The notes: a model not told the origin generated them from the sequence alone. A DNA stretch of 62,188 nucleotides from Lampropedia puyangensis (GCF_004833285.1 NZ_STFG01000019.1:1-62188), one strand, 5' to 3'; shown: positions 27,479 to 36,467, counted from the stretch's first letter. Program-made: numbers and translations.

Positions 27479-28657
27479 TCACAAACGCTCAAGAATGGTG
27501 ACGTTGGCCATACCGCCGCCTTCGCACATGGTTTGCAAACCCCAGCGCTGGCCACGCGAATGCAGCGCGTGCACCAACGTTGCCATCAGCTTGGCACCAG
27601 ATGCCCCTAACGGATGACCCAATGCGATGGCCCCACCATGGACATTGAGTTTTGCAGGGTCTGCATCCAACGCCTGCAGCCATGCCAGGGGCACCGCAGC
27701 AAACGCTTCGTTGACTTCGTAGAGATCGATATCGGTCAAACGCATGCCCGCCTTTTGCAAAGCACGCTGCGTCGCCGGGATAGGGGCTTCGAGCATGATG
27801 ACCGGATCATGCCCCAGCACTGTCATGTGGTGAATACGCGCCAATGGCTGCGCCCCTAAAGCTTTCAGGCCACGCTCATTCACAATTAACACGCCACTGG
27901 CCCCATCGCACACTTGACTGGCATTGGCCGCAGTGGTCACGCCCCCTTCTTGCAATAGCTTCACGTTGGCGATGGCCTCCAGCGTGGCGTCAGGGCGCAA
28001 ACCTTCATCTTGGGTGTGCCATTGCCCGCTCACTTGGCCTTGAGCATCGCGCATGGCAATCGGCACGATTTCATTTTTGAAAACCCCGGTCTGCGTGGCA
28101 GCAACGCCCTTTTGATGGCTTTGCAGGGCAAAAGCATCGAGCTGCTCTTTATGCAAACCGTATTTGTGCGCCACCATTTCTGCGCCCACAAACTGGCTGA
28201 AATCTTGCGCACCATAGCGCTCCTGTATCGCCGGACTTTGGTAGTAGCCCATGTCCGCTTTGCGCGGCAACACCATGGGACTGCCCATGGGCACACGGCT
28301 CATGGATTCCACACCAGCAGCGATCACCACATCCATCACCCCTGACATGACCGCCTGGGCCGCAAAGTGAATGGCTTGTTGCGACGAACCACACTGCCGA
28401 TCAATGGACGTCCCCGGCACCGACTGGGGCAACTTGGAAGCCAGCACCGCGTTACGCCCTACGTTGGCGGCTTGCTCGCCAATTTGACTTACGCAGCCCA
28501 TGAACACATCCTCCACCAGTGCAGGATCCACGCTATTGCGATCGACCAAAGCATTGAGCACTTGCGCGGCCAAATCCACCGGGTGCCAACCGGAAAGACG
28601 CCCGTTTCGTCGCCCGCCTGCAGTGCGTACTGCATCCACGATGTATGCCTGATGCAT
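27479..28657 (-). CDS. Acetyl-CoA C-acyltransferase (thiolase)
   Basis: A 392-residue type II thiolase. The nucleophilic Cys lies in SIDRQCGSSQQAIHFAAQ (about residue 92), the catalytic His in GGAIALGHPLGASGAK (about 348), and the second Cys in QTMCEGGGMANVTI (about 378). It cleaves 3-ketoacyl-CoA to acetyl-CoA or condenses two acyl-CoAs. The ATG at 28657 follows AAGGAGACAGTG; the frame upstream to 28756 is not needed. The crotonase follows 43 bp downstream. The leader upstream holds a long perfect hairpin and then a DnaA-box-rich stretch. Degradative thiolase is the likely role given its neighbours. Confidence 0.93.
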   Translation of the reverse strand: MHQAYIVDAVRTAGGRRNGRLSGWHPVDLAAQVLNALVDRNSVDPALVEDVFMGCVSQIGEQAANVGRNAVLASKLPQSVPGTSIDRQCGSSQQAIHFAAQAVMSGVMDVVIAAGVESMSRVPMGSPMVLPRKADMGYYQSPAIQERYGAQDFSQFVGAEMVAHKYGLHKEQLDAFALQSHQKGVAATQTGVFKNEIVPIAMRDAQGQVSGQWHTQDEGLRPDATLEAIANVKLLQEGGVTTAANASQVCDGASGVLIVNERGLKALGAQPLARIHHMTVLGHDPVIMLEAPIPATQRALQKAGMRLTDIDLYEVNEAFAAVPLAWLQALDADPAKLNVHGGAIALGHPLGASGAKLMATLVHALHSRGQRWGLQTMCEGGGMANVTILERL

Positions 28658-28682
28658 CACTGTCTCCTTGTCTTGTGTGTTG

Positions 28683-28710
28683 AGGTTTGGGGCGCGCGAG
28701 CCCCAAACCT
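28683..28710. repeat. Perfect hairpin in the thiolase leader
   Basis: AGGTTTGGGGC (28683-28693) pairs exactly with GCCCCAAACCT (28700-28710) around a 6-nt loop. No U-tract follows on either strand, so it is not a standard terminator. It lies 26 nt upstream of the thiolase start. Confidence 0.7.
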
Positions 28711-28799
28711 GCTGTTGGTTGTCGATCGTGCCAGAGTTAGCGAGCAGCGCTGTCACTTACGTGAAAACACAGCCTTGAACAACCCCACGCCAAAACGCA

Positions 28800-29035
28800 T
28801 AAGCTGTGGATAACGCATGTGATGGCTGTTGCATGGTTTGGGGATGACAACCCCCTTTGTGAAAGGGGCTCAAGTTATCCCCAATTCTGTGATCGACATT
28901 GCCCCTATCCACACACAGACTCGTCAATTTCGTAACATATTGATATAAATACAAAATAATTACTTATCCACAGAACGATGGCACCCTTATTACTATCATT
29001 ATTCTTTTATTTATTCAAAAAAAGAAATAGTCAGT
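28800..29035. other. DnaA-box cluster next to AT-rich DNA (candidate replication origin or DnaA-titration site)
   Basis: The gene-free stretch 28658-29097 contains two exact DnaA boxes, TGTGGATAA at 28805-28813 (reverse) and TTATCCACA at 28964-28972, and two one-mismatch copies, TTATCCCCA at 28875-28883 and CTATCCACA at 28905-28913. They sit within 170 bp and flank strongly AT-rich DNA (about 28924-28963 and 28984-29030). This is the composition of bacterial oriC regions, with a possible duplex-unwinding element. dnaA and dnaN are not in the window. Datum sites that titrate or reactivate DnaA have similar clusters. The role is inference. Confidence 0.5.
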
Positions 29036-29097
29036 AGACAACAGGACAACTGCACACAGCATGGGTTTTGATCGTTTCCAACAGGCAATGCCATCAT

Positions 29098-30549
29098 TCA
29101 CGTGGCACGTCCTCTCCTACAAGCCTGCATGCTCTTTGCCAATGCATTGAACACGGCAGGAGAGAGACTTTGGGCCACATTGAAACGCAAATAACCATTC
29201 GCTTGTTGTGAGGGGCTGAAGCTATTGCCCGGCGCAAGTAGCAGTTGATGGTGGTGCAGGGCGTACTCAGATAAGGTGGCCGCATCCAGTCCTTCTGGTA
29301 ACGCACACCAGACAAACATGCCTGCGCTAGGTTGGTGCCATGCATGGACGCCCAATTTCTCTAGCCGCTGCAAGGTCAACCCCATGGCATCTGCCAGTCG
29401 GGCTCGCAAGCTGTTCATGTGCCGCTGGTATGTGCCACTGCCCAGCAAGGTATGCAGCAGTTCCGCTGAAAAATGGCCTGATTCAAAGGCAATGGCCAGC
29501 TTCAAATCCACCAATTGTTCAACCCAATCAGGTCTGGTAGCGATATGCCCCACGCGAACCGAGGCCGATAAGGTTTTGGAAAAACTGCCAACGTACACCA
29601 CACGGCGCAAACCATCGAGCGCGGCATAGCGAGGGGCACGGTGGTTTTCAAAATCGGCAAACACATCGTCTTCAATGATGGTTAAGTCGTGTTGTGCCGC
29701 CAGCACCAAGACTTGGTGCGCAATCTCCACACTCAAACTCGCCCCGGTGGGGTTGTGCAGTGCGGCATTGGTGATGTACACACGTGGGCGGTGTTGGGCC
29801 AGGCACGCGGCCATGGCTTGTACATCAGGTCCGTGCGGGGTATAGGGAACACTCACTACATTCGCACGGTGGGCTCGCAACATTGCCTGAAAACTAAAGT
29901 AGCACGGGTCATCGACCAGCACCGTATCGCCCGGTTGCAGAAAGAACCGGCACAGTAAATCCACGGCTTGGGTGCTGGACTCGGTCAACATCAACTGTTC
30001 TGGCGCTACATGCATGCCACGCTCGCCCAAACGGTGGGCCAGCAGCTGCCGCAAAGCGGGGGAGCCTTGTGGCGTTCCATAGCCTGTTAACGGGGCCAAG
30101 GGTTTGCGTGAAACCGCGCGTAAAGCACGCCGGATTTCTTGCTCAGGCATCCACGAATCAGGCAACCAACCACAGCCTGGCTGCAAGCTGGTTGCAGGGG
30201 CCAACAAGGCTTGGCGTGTAACCCACACCGGATCGCTGGCAGGGCTCAAGCCCGCGGCAGTTTCGGCAACCTTAAATGGGCTGACTTGCCGCCCCACGTA
30301 AAAGCCAGAACCCGGACGCGATTCGATTACCCCTTCAGCCACTAAACGCGCATACGCCTCAACCACCGTAGAACGCGAGACGCCAAGGCTATCGGCTTGG
30401 ACACGAATGGAGGGAAGTTTTTTGCCAACGCACAAATGCCGCATTTGTATCCGCTGGCGAATGTCTTGCATGACTTCTTCCACGCGGGTAAGGGAGGCTG
30501 CGCTTGGGATGTTTTGTGGGACGCTTGCAAGAGGATCGGGCGATGCCAT
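29098..30549 (-). CDS. pdxR: PdxR-type MocR regulator (GntR helix-turn-helix plus aminotransferase-fold domain)
   Basis: A 483-residue regulator. The N-terminal 75 residues form a GntR winged helix (KKLPSIRVQADSLGVSRSTV, then AYARLVAEGVIESRPGSGFYV). The rest is a fold-type I aminotransferase domain that binds PLP, with the PLP Lys in YVGSFSKTLSASVRVG and NAALHNPTGASLS, ESSTQAVDLLCRF and YFSFQAMLRAH as further landmarks. Such proteins activate PLP synthesis when PLP is low. The gene is divergent from pdxS-pdxT with 230 bp between, the standard PdxR arrangement, and half-sites are visible in that gap. The ATG at 30549 is chosen; the frame reaches 30630. Confidence 0.92.
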   Translation of the reverse strand: MASPDPLASVPQNIPSAASLTRVEEVMQDIRQRIQMRHLCVGKKLPSIRVQADSLGVSRSTVVEAYARLVAEGVIESRPGSGFYVGRQVSPFKVAETAAGLSPASDPVWVTRQALLAPATSLQPGCGWLPDSWMPEQEIRRALRAVSRKPLAPLTGYGTPQGSPALRQLLAHRLGERGMHVAPEQLMLTESSTQAVDLLCRFFLQPGDTVLVDDPCYFSFQAMLRAHRANVVSVPYTPHGPDVQAMAACLAQHRPRVYITNAALHNPTGASLSVEIAHQVLVLAAQHDLTIIEDDVFADFENHRAPRYAALDGLRRVVYVGSFSKTLSASVRVGHIATRPDWVEQLVDLKLAIAFESGHFSAELLHTLLGSGTYQRHMNSLRARLADAMGLTLQRLEKLGVHAWHQPSAGMFVWCALPEGLDAATLSEYALHHHQLLLAPGNSFSPSQQANGYLRFNVAQSLSPAVFNALAKSMQACRRGRAT

Positions 30550-30650
30550 AGCGGTATGAAAACAAGAATAAAAATTGATTGTTGAATAGGCCAAAACCAT
30601 GCCAAGTCGACATTTGAGCAAGTCAATCACGCCGTCGCACGCCGCACCAA

Positions 30651-30693
30651 CTGTATGGTTGGATTATCAGTACAGTTTAGGCAAACCGTACTG
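30651..30693. promoter_or_regulatory. Putative PdxR binding array: two direct half-sites and one inverted
   Basis: CTGTATGGTT (30651-30660) and CAGTACAGTT (30668-30677) are direct repeats 17 bp apart, and AACCGTACTG (30684-30693) is the inverted copy (CAGTACGGTT on the other strand). The second and third form a near-perfect palindrome with a short spacer. Direct-plus-inverted half-sites between divergent pdxR and pdxS fit known MocR operators. Confidence 0.6.
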
Positions 30694-30779
30694 CCATCAT
30701 ATCTGGTCATCGCCCAGGCATTTTTCTACCATTGCCGCCTGTTTATCTTTCTCACTCATACCCGAATCGACTGGTTTTT

Positions 30780-31727
30780 ATGACTACTGCAGCAGCATCT
30801 TCAACGCCAGAAATGGCCCATTCCATCAGTACCGAACACCGTTTGAAGGTGGGGTTGGCAGAAATGCTCAAAGGCGGCGTCATCATGGATGTGTGCACGG
30901 TAGAGCAAGCCCATATTGCGCAAGCTGCAGGTGCATGCGCGGTGATGGCACTCGAACGCGTGCCGGCACAAATTCGGGCGCAAGGCGGTGTTGCGCGCAT
31001 GGCCAATCCGCGTTTGATTCAAGACATCATGGCTGCAGTCACCATTCCGGTCATGGCCAAAGCGCGTATAGGTCACTTTGCGGAGGCGCAGGTGTTGGCC
31101 CACCTGGGTGTTGACTTCATTGATGAGAGCGAGGTATTGACCCCAGCAGACGAAGTCCATCACATCGATAAGCAGGCATTCAAAACGCCTTTTGTGTGCG
31201 GGGCGCGCAATTTGGGCGAGGCACTGCGCCGCATCAATGAAGGCGCAGCGATGATCCGCACCAAAGGCGAAGCTGGTACGGGGGACGTTGTGCACGCGGT
31301 GAAACACATGCGCCAGATCATGGCCGACATTCGCGCATTAACTGCATTGCGTGCTGATGAACTGTACGTTGCCGCACGTGACTTGCGTGTACCGTTTGCA
31401 TTGGTACAGCAAGTGGCCAAAACAGGCGCATTGCCGGTCCCCAATTTTTCAGCAGGCGGTATTGCGACACCGGCCGATGCGGCATTGATGCGGCAATTGG
31501 GCGCACAGGCGATTTTTGTTGGTTCAGGCATTTTCATGAACGACGGGCAAATACTGGCCAGTGCGCAAGAAGCGGCCGAACGCGCCAATGCCATCGTCCG
31601 TGCCTGTACCTATTTTGATGATGCAGCCGTTGTGGCTGAATGCAGCGCGCAATGCCAAGGAGCTATGCGCGGACTGGCGGTTTCGACGCTCGAACCGACC
31701 GCGCTGCTGCAAACACGAGGGGACTGA
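30780..31727 (+). CDS. pdxS: Pyridoxal 5'-phosphate synthase lyase subunit PdxS
   Basis: PdxS (315 residues) condenses ribose 5-phosphate, glyceraldehyde 3-phosphate and ammonia into PLP as a TIM-barrel dodecamer with PdxT. Conserved segments are [40 protein letters not shown], the Lys-bearing [17 protein letters not shown] and [20 protein letters not shown]. The start is the ATG at 30780. The C-terminal tail after [12 protein letters not shown] is ordinary length. pdxT follows one base after the stop. Presence of PdxST means the organism uses the DXP-independent route. Regulation by the divergent PdxR is supported by the half-sites upstream. Confidence 0.97.
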   Translation: MTTAAASSTPEMAHSISTEHRLKVGLAEMLKGGVIMDVCTVEQAHIAQAAGACAVMALERVPAQIRAQGGVARMANPRLIQDIMAAVTIPVMAKARIGHFAEAQVLAHLGVDFIDESEVLTPADEVHHIDKQAFKTPFVCGARNLGEALRRINEGAAMIRTKGEAGTGDVVHAVKHMRQIMADIRALTALRADELYVAARDLRVPFALVQQVAKTGALPVPNFSAGGIATPADAALMRQLGAQAIFVGSGIFMNDGQILASAQEAAERANAIVRACTYFDDAAVVAECSAQCQGAMRGLAVSTLEPTALLQTRGD

Positions 31728-31728
31728 G

Positions 31729-32352
31729 ATGTTGCCCACGCCTGCTACCTCCAACGTTCCTGTTGTCATTGGCATTTTGGCGTTGCAGGGCGCCTACGAA
31801 GCCCATGTCCGAATGCTGGACGTTATTGGGGCCAAGCATCGGCTGGTGCGTACCGCCGCAGACCTGCAAACCGTGGATGGGTTGATTGTGCCTGGCGGGG
31901 AATCCACCACCATGCTGCACCAATTGCAGCAGGAAGAGGGGTTGTGGCAAGCCTTACTGGCGTTTGTCCACCAATACCCATGCTTGGGCACCTGCGCTGG
32001 TTTGATTGTGTTGGCGCAACAGGTGCAGCCGCCTCAAGCAAGCCTGGGTGCGTTGCAGGTGCGCGTGCAGCGCAATGCCTATGGGCGCCAGCGTGAGTCT
32101 CGTGTTACCACGGCCAGCACAGCATTGGCTGGCGGGCCAATAGAAGTTGTTTTGATTCGCGCGCCACGCATCGTGGCTTGGGGGGCTGATGTGCAGATAC
32201 TGGCGCAGTGCGATGGCGATCCTGTGCTGGTGCAACAGGGCAGGGTGATGGGGTGCAGCTTCCACCCCGAATTGGGCAAAGATACGCGCATCCATACACG
32301 CTTATTGCAGGCCTGCGAGGCGGTGAAAATGAGCCCCGCGTCAGGTTCATGA
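31729..32352 (+). CDS. pdxT: Pyridoxal 5'-phosphate synthase glutaminase subunit PdxT
   Basis: PdxT (207 residues) hydrolyses glutamine and channels ammonia to PdxS. The triad is visible: nucleophilic Cys in LGTCAGLIVLAQQ, and His-Glu in GCSFHPELGKD. The glutaminase start GILALQGAYEAHVRML and IVPGGESTTMLHQLQQEEGL are diagnostic. The ATG at 31729 lies one base after the pdxS stop, so translation is coupled. No other start fits. Nothing unusual apart from a slightly long C-terminus. Confidence 0.96.
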   Translation: MLPTPATSNVPVVIGILALQGAYEAHVRMLDVIGAKHRLVRTAADLQTVDGLIVPGGESTTMLHQLQQEEGLWQALLAFVHQYPCLGTCAGLIVLAQQVQPPQASLGALQVRVQRNAYGRQRESRVTTASTALAGGPIEVVLIRAPRIVAWGADVQILAQCDGDPVLVQQGRVMGCSFHPELGKDTRIHTRLLQACEAVKMSPASGS

Positions 32353-32523
32353 AACCTGCCAACCAGCACACTAAAAGTGACAAAACTTCGTCTTACTAGG
32401 CCAAGGACACCAAAAATCTAGGGATAACACCTACTCAATAACCCTTAACAATCCGATTGAGCAAAAAGCTTCAGGCGTAGGATGCAAGCCTCCATTCTTG
32501 ACCCACGATACAAGAGCGTAGCT

Positions 32524-34041
32524 ATGCCTGAATTCGATCGCATCCAATGCACCGCTTTGCAAAGCAAAATCATGACCGCAGCCCAAGCGGCAGAACTCAT
32601 CCCCGAAGGCGCCAATGTGGGTATGAGCGGTTTCACGGGATCGGGCTCGCCCAAAGAAGTGCCTATGGCTTTGGCTGCCCGCATTGAAAAGCTCTACGAG
32701 CAGGGCAAAACCTTCAAAATTGATTTATGGACAGGCGCCTCTACAGCGCCCGAAATTGATGGTGCGCTGGCCAAAGTCAACGGCATCCAAACGCGCCTGC
32801 CTTACCAGTCCGACCCTATTGGTCGCAAACGCATCAATGAAGGCAGCATGCAATACATTGACATGCACCTCTCACACGTTGCGCAATATGTGTGGTTTGG
32901 CTTCTTTGGAAAATTGGATGTGGCCGTGATTGAAGTGGCCGGTATCTTGCCTGATGGCCGTTTGATTCCATCGACCTCGGTAGGCAATAACAAGACCTGG
33001 CTGGACCAGGCCGATATGGTGATTTTGGAAGTCAACGCATACCCACCTTTGGAGCTGGCCGGTATGCACGATATTTACTACGGTACCCAATTGCCACCGC
33101 ACCGCGTGCCTATTCCATTGATCAAACCCGATGATCGTATTGGTGAACAGTACCTGCGCTGCGATCCGAGCAAAGTGATCGCGGTTGTCCCTACCAACAA
33201 ATCAGACCGCAATTCGCCCTTCAAAGACCCTGACGCGTCCTCAACCCGCATTGCCGGCCATTTGATTGAGTTTTTCAAGAACGAAGTGGCATTGGGCCGG
33301 TTACCAAAAAATCTGCTGCCTTTGCAATCGGGCGTGGGCAATATTGCCAATGCGGTGCTTGCAGGTTTGAACAATGGGCCCTTTGATCATCTCACGGCGT
33401 ATACCGAAGTGCTGCAAGACGGCATGCTGGCCATGCTGCAATCGGGCAAACTGGCCAGCGCGTCATGCACGGCCTTGTCGCTGAGCCCTGAAGGCGAGCG
33501 TGAATTCATCGACAACATCGGTTTTTACCGCGATAAAGTCGTGCTGCGCCCACAGGAAATGAGCAACCACCCCGAGTTGATTCGCCGCTTGGGGGTGATT
33601 GCCATGAATGCCATGATTGAGGCCGATATATACGGCAACGTCAATTCAACCCATGTCAATGGCTCCGCCATCATGAATGGCATTGGCGGCTCAGGTGACT
33701 TTGCCCGCAATGCATACCTGTCCATCTTCATGGCCAACTCCATTGCCAAGAATGGAGATGTTTCCTGCGTCGTGCCATGCGTCTCGCACGTAGACCACAC
33801 CGAACACGATGTGCAAATCATCGTGACCGATCAAGGCTTGGCTGATTTGCGCGGCCTCTCGCCTAAAGAGCGTGCCAAGAGCATCATTGCCAATTGTGCG
33901 CACCCAGATTACCAGCCGTTATTGCAAGACTATTACGACCGTGCGCTGCACCAGTCCGTGGGCAAGCACACGCCCATGCTGCTGACTGAAGCCTTGAGCT
34001 GGCATGACCGTGCGCAACGCACCGGCAGCATGAAACCCTGA
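32524..34041 (+). CDS. Acetyl-CoA hydrolase/succinyl-CoA:acetate CoA-transferase family protein
   Basis: A 505-residue class I CoA-transferase-like protein (Cat1/AarC/ScpC type). Landmarks are GMSGFTGSGSPKEVPMALA, SDPIGRKRINEG, the LPLQSGVGNIANAVLAGL segment near the active site, and GSGDFARNAYLSIF with GLSPKERAKSI. Family members transfer CoA between succinate or propionate and acetate, or hydrolyse acetyl-CoA; the choice cannot be made from sequence. An ATG at 32482 is in frame, but the one at 32524 (MPEFDRI) fits the family N-terminus. It is downstream of pdxT by 171 bp with a probable own promoter. A link to the acetyl-CoA economy seen elsewhere in the window is likely. Confidence 0.9.
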   Translation: MPEFDRIQCTALQSKIMTAAQAAELIPEGANVGMSGFTGSGSPKEVPMALAARIEKLYEQGKTFKIDLWTGASTAPEIDGALAKVNGIQTRLPYQSDPIGRKRINEGSMQYIDMHLSHVAQYVWFGFFGKLDVAVIEVAGILPDGRLIPSTSVGNNKTWLDQADMVILEVNAYPPLELAGMHDIYYGTQLPPHRVPIPLIKPDDRIGEQYLRCDPSKVIAVVPTNKSDRNSPFKDPDASSTRIAGHLIEFFKNEVALGRLPKNLLPLQSGVGNIANAVLAGLNNGPFDHLTAYTEVLQDGMLAMLQSGKLASASCTALSLSPEGEREFIDNIGFYRDKVVLRPQEMSNHPELIRRLGVIAMNAMIEADIYGNVNSTHVNGSAIMNGIGGSGDFARNAYLSIFMANSIAKNGDVSCVVPCVSHVDHTEHDVQIIVTDQGLADLRGLSPKERAKSIIANCAHPDYQPLLQDYYDRALHQSVGKHTPMLLTEALSWHDRAQRTGSMKP

Positions 34042-34057
34042 AACCAAGGGCCAGCCG

Positions 34058-34528
34058 ATGACGACAGAGAAGGATTGGACGCAATGGAGCAAGGATGCTG
34101 TCAACGCCATGTTCGAGAGCAACAAAACATGGCAACAGCGCTTTGCTTTGCAAGGTGCGCCTTACCGCTGGGACTTGAACGCCGCAACTTTGACTTTTGA
34201 CAGCCCGTTGGGCGATGTGGTGGCCACCGTATGCTTGGTTGGTACGACATCGCGCAGTGGTGGCACATTTCTATGGGCATGGGCCAATGATGCGATTCCT
34301 GCGCAGCATGGCCAGGCACTCGCTGCCGTGCGTGAATTTGGCGAAACCCATGGCCTGGCATTACTCACCACCCCAGAAATTTCCGGTGGCCAACCCGAAG
34401 CGCTTGAATGCCTGTGCATTGCCGGGCGGCTGCAAAATGCCTTAGGCACCTTTGTGGATGAAGAAGGTGACGTGACGCTGTACTTCACACTGCTGCATTT
34501 TCAAATGGCGCAGCCTCCACTGCATTGA
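34058..34528 (+). CDS. Small conserved protein, DUF6882-like
   Basis: A 156-residue soluble protein with no signal peptide or membrane segment. The phrases GTFLWAWANDAIP and LECLCIAGRLQNALG resemble the DUF6882 family, whose function is unknown. It starts 16 bp after the CoA-transferase stop on the same strand, so it is probably co-transcribed with it. It converges with the VWA gene. The family assignment comes from memory of the WAWAN pattern and is moderate. No catalytic residues can be proposed. Confidence 0.7.
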   Translation: MTTEKDWTQWSKDAVNAMFESNKTWQQRFALQGAPYRWDLNAATLTFDSPLGDVVATVCLVGTTSRSGGTFLWAWANDAIPAQHGQALAAVREFGETHGLALLTTPEISGGQPEALECLCIAGRLQNALGTFVDEEGDVTLYFTLLHFQMAQPPLH

Positions 34529-34558
34529 CACAACACCGCGTAAAAAGCACCTGCAAAT

Positions 34559-35746
34559 TCATTTTGAGAGCAGGCGCATCGCGTCTTCCAACCCTTTGAG
34601 GGTGAGTGGATACATGCGGTTGCCTACCAATTGCTGAATCAGGGAAATGCTTTGGCGGTAGCCCCAAACGCCTTGGGGCTCGGGGTTGACCCAGGCGTGA
34701 TGGGGAAATGCATTGGTCAGGCGTTGAATCCATTCAGCCCCTGCTTCCGGGTTGTTGTATTCCACACTGCCACCAGGTTGCAGAATTTCATACGGGCTCA
34801 TGGTTGCGTCGCCTACAAAAATCAGTTTGTAGTCTTTGTTGTATTTGCGAATCACATCCCAAGTGTCGAATTTCTCGGCAAAGCGGCGTTTGTTGTTCTT
34901 CCACACGAAGTCGTAAACGCAGTTGTGGAAGTAATAAAACTCCAGATGTTTGAATTCTGTTTTCACAGCGGAAAACAACTCTTCCACGCGCTTGATGTGT
35001 TCATCCATCGTGCCACCTACATCCATGAGCAGCAGTACTTTGACGTTGTTGTGCCGCTCAGGCACCATTTTGATGTCCAGGTAGCCTGCATTGGCAGCAG
35101 TAGATTGGATCGTGCCTTGCAGGTCCAACTCTAACTCATGGCTAGTGCGTGCAAACTTGCGCAAACGCCGCAGCGCGACTTTGATGTTGCGCGTGCCCAG
35201 CTCTTGGGTGTCATCGTAGTCGCGGTACATACGTGCATCCCATACCTTGACTGCGCTTTTGTTGCCCCCTTTGCCGCCAATGCGAATGCCACGTGGGTTG
35301 TAACCACCATGGCCAAAGGGCGAGGTACCTCCCGTACCAATCCATTTGTTGCCGCCTTCATGCCGCTCCTGTTGTTCTTCCAGGCGTTTTTTGAAGGTCT
35401 CCATCAATTCATCCCAGCCCATGGCCTCCAACGCGGCTTTTTCTTCTGCAGTGAGCTCCTTCTCGAGCAGCTTGCGTAACCAGTCATCAGGAATTTCTTT
35501 GCTGTAGTCGGTCAGCATGTCCACGCCCTTGAAGTAAGCGGCAAAAGCGCGGTCAAACTTGTCGTAATGCTTTTCGTCTTTGACAAGAATCGTGCGGCTG
35601 AGATGATAGAAATCATCCAGGCTCGTGCCTTCTGATGCCTTGGGCCCAATCACGCCACGGTCCAAAGCCTCCAGCAGCGCCAGAAACTCTTTCACTGAAA
35701 CCGGTAATTTGCCGGCGCGCAAGGTGTAGAAGAAGTCGATCAGCAT
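34559..35746 (-). CDS. VWA domain protein, CoxE-like
   Basis: A 395-residue protein with an N-terminal helical region and a C-terminal VWA_CoxE domain. It begins MLIDFFYTLRAGKLPVSVKE, the usual start of this family. The metal-site motif is DVGGTMDEH rather than the canonical DxSxS, which is common in this subfamily. A Gly-rich linker (about residues 136-160) separates the halves. Such proteins partner MoxR-type AAA ATPases, as with CoxD/CoxE in CO dehydrogenase assembly. The matching ATPase lies at 37661-38503, separated by three genes including one on the other strand, instead of adjacent. The target complex is not known. Confidence 0.88.
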   Translation of the reverse strand: MLIDFFYTLRAGKLPVSVKEFLALLEALDRGVIGPKASEGTSLDDFYHLSRTILVKDEKHYDKFDRAFAAYFKGVDMLTDYSKEIPDDWLRKLLEKELTAEEKAALEAMGWDELMETFKKRLEEQQERHEGGNKWIGTGGTSPFGHGGYNPRGIRIGGKGGNKSAVKVWDARMYRDYDDTQELGTRNIKVALRRLRKFARTSHELELDLQGTIQSTAANAGYLDIKMVPERHNNVKVLLLMDVGGTMDEHIKRVEELFSAVKTEFKHLEFYYFHNCVYDFVWKNNKRRFAEKFDTWDVIRKYNKDYKLIFVGDATMSPYEILQPGGSVEYNNPEAGAEWIQRLTNAFPHHAWVNPEPQGVWGYRQSISLIQQLVGNRMYPLTLKGLEDAMRLLSK

Positions 35747-35757
35747 GGAAATTTAAT

Positions 35758-35772
35758 AATTGTTTAACAATT
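35758..35772. promoter_or_regulatory. Inverted repeat in the divergent promoter region
   Basis: AATTGTT and AACAATT flank a single T, a 15-bp near-palindrome in the 72-bp gap between the divergent VWA gene and the gene at 35819. It is a plausible operator for either. Confidence 0.35.
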
Positions 35773-35818
35773 GAAGCCTACAGTGGTTCTTTCATCTCGC
35801 GCAGAGAGAGAAAGGCCC

Positions 35819-36400
35819 ATGAACATCGAAAAAACTGCCAGAGGCGTGTTCGCACTGGAAGAGCGAAACAAGATGGCCCCCAAGGAGCGGCAATTGCTGA
35901 TCCTGAGCAATGGCAAGCGCTCGCTGCAGGATCTGGTTGATATTTTTGGGAGCGATTGCCTGGCACTTTTGGAAAAGCTCCAAGCCGATGGTTTGCTGCG
36001 TGGTGTGCAGCGAGCAATGCCCAAAGCATCCTCAGCATCGGCGCCTATCCGTAACGATCTGCCTGCAGGGCCAAAACGGGCTAAAAACCGCAGTTTGGCT
36101 GCCTGCAAAATATATGTGATGGACGTGCTGCAACTGCAGCAAAACGAGGGCGCTCGGCATATTGTCCAGTCACTGCGCGAAAGCGATGACGCCAAGCACA
36201 TTCTGGAGTTGTTATTGGTTGCTCTGGATTTGATCCTAGAGCGCTCGGGCGAGCGGTATGTAGAGCGGGTGGCCAACCGTGTGTTTGAGATCGTGCCTGA
36301 TGAGCACCTCAACCTTTTTATCCGTCTGACCTTTGAGCTGCACATTCCCATTCTGGATCTGGTTGCCCGGCAGTATGTGGGGCTGCTTGAAGCCGTGTGA
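35819..36400 (+). CDS. Hypothetical protein with winged-helix-like N-terminus
   Basis: A 193-residue soluble protein. Residues 9-58 (ALEERNKMAPKERQLLILSN then KRSLQDLVDIFG and LLEKLQADGLLRG) look like a winged helix found in some betaproteobacterial regulators of signalling and type IV pilus systems. The C-terminal 100 residues are predicted helices with repeated Leu/Val and no catalytic signature. The ATG at 35819 is preceded by AAAGG at good spacing. It is divergent from the VWA gene across a palindrome, so autoregulation or control of that gene is possible. I do not recognise a named family. Confidence 0.7.
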   Translation: MNIEKTARGVFALEERNKMAPKERQLLILSNGKRSLQDLVDIFGSDCLALLEKLQADGLLRGVQRAMPKASSASAPIRNDLPAGPKRAKNRSLAACKIYVMDVLQLQQNEGARHIVQSLRESDDAKHILELLLVALDLILERSGERYVERVANRVFEIVPDEHLNLFIRLTFELHIPILDLVARQYVGLLEAV

Positions 36401-36467
36401 GCAGGCCCCAAGCAGGGGGAGAGCAGCCAGAACCTTTGGGACATTGTCATTGTTCTTTCTGGCACGC

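Noticed and set aside
36426-36453. Inverted GCCAGAA/TTCTGGC pair after the gene at 35819
   Set aside because: The loop is long (about 14 nt) and no T-run follows; a weak hairpin by chance is as likely.
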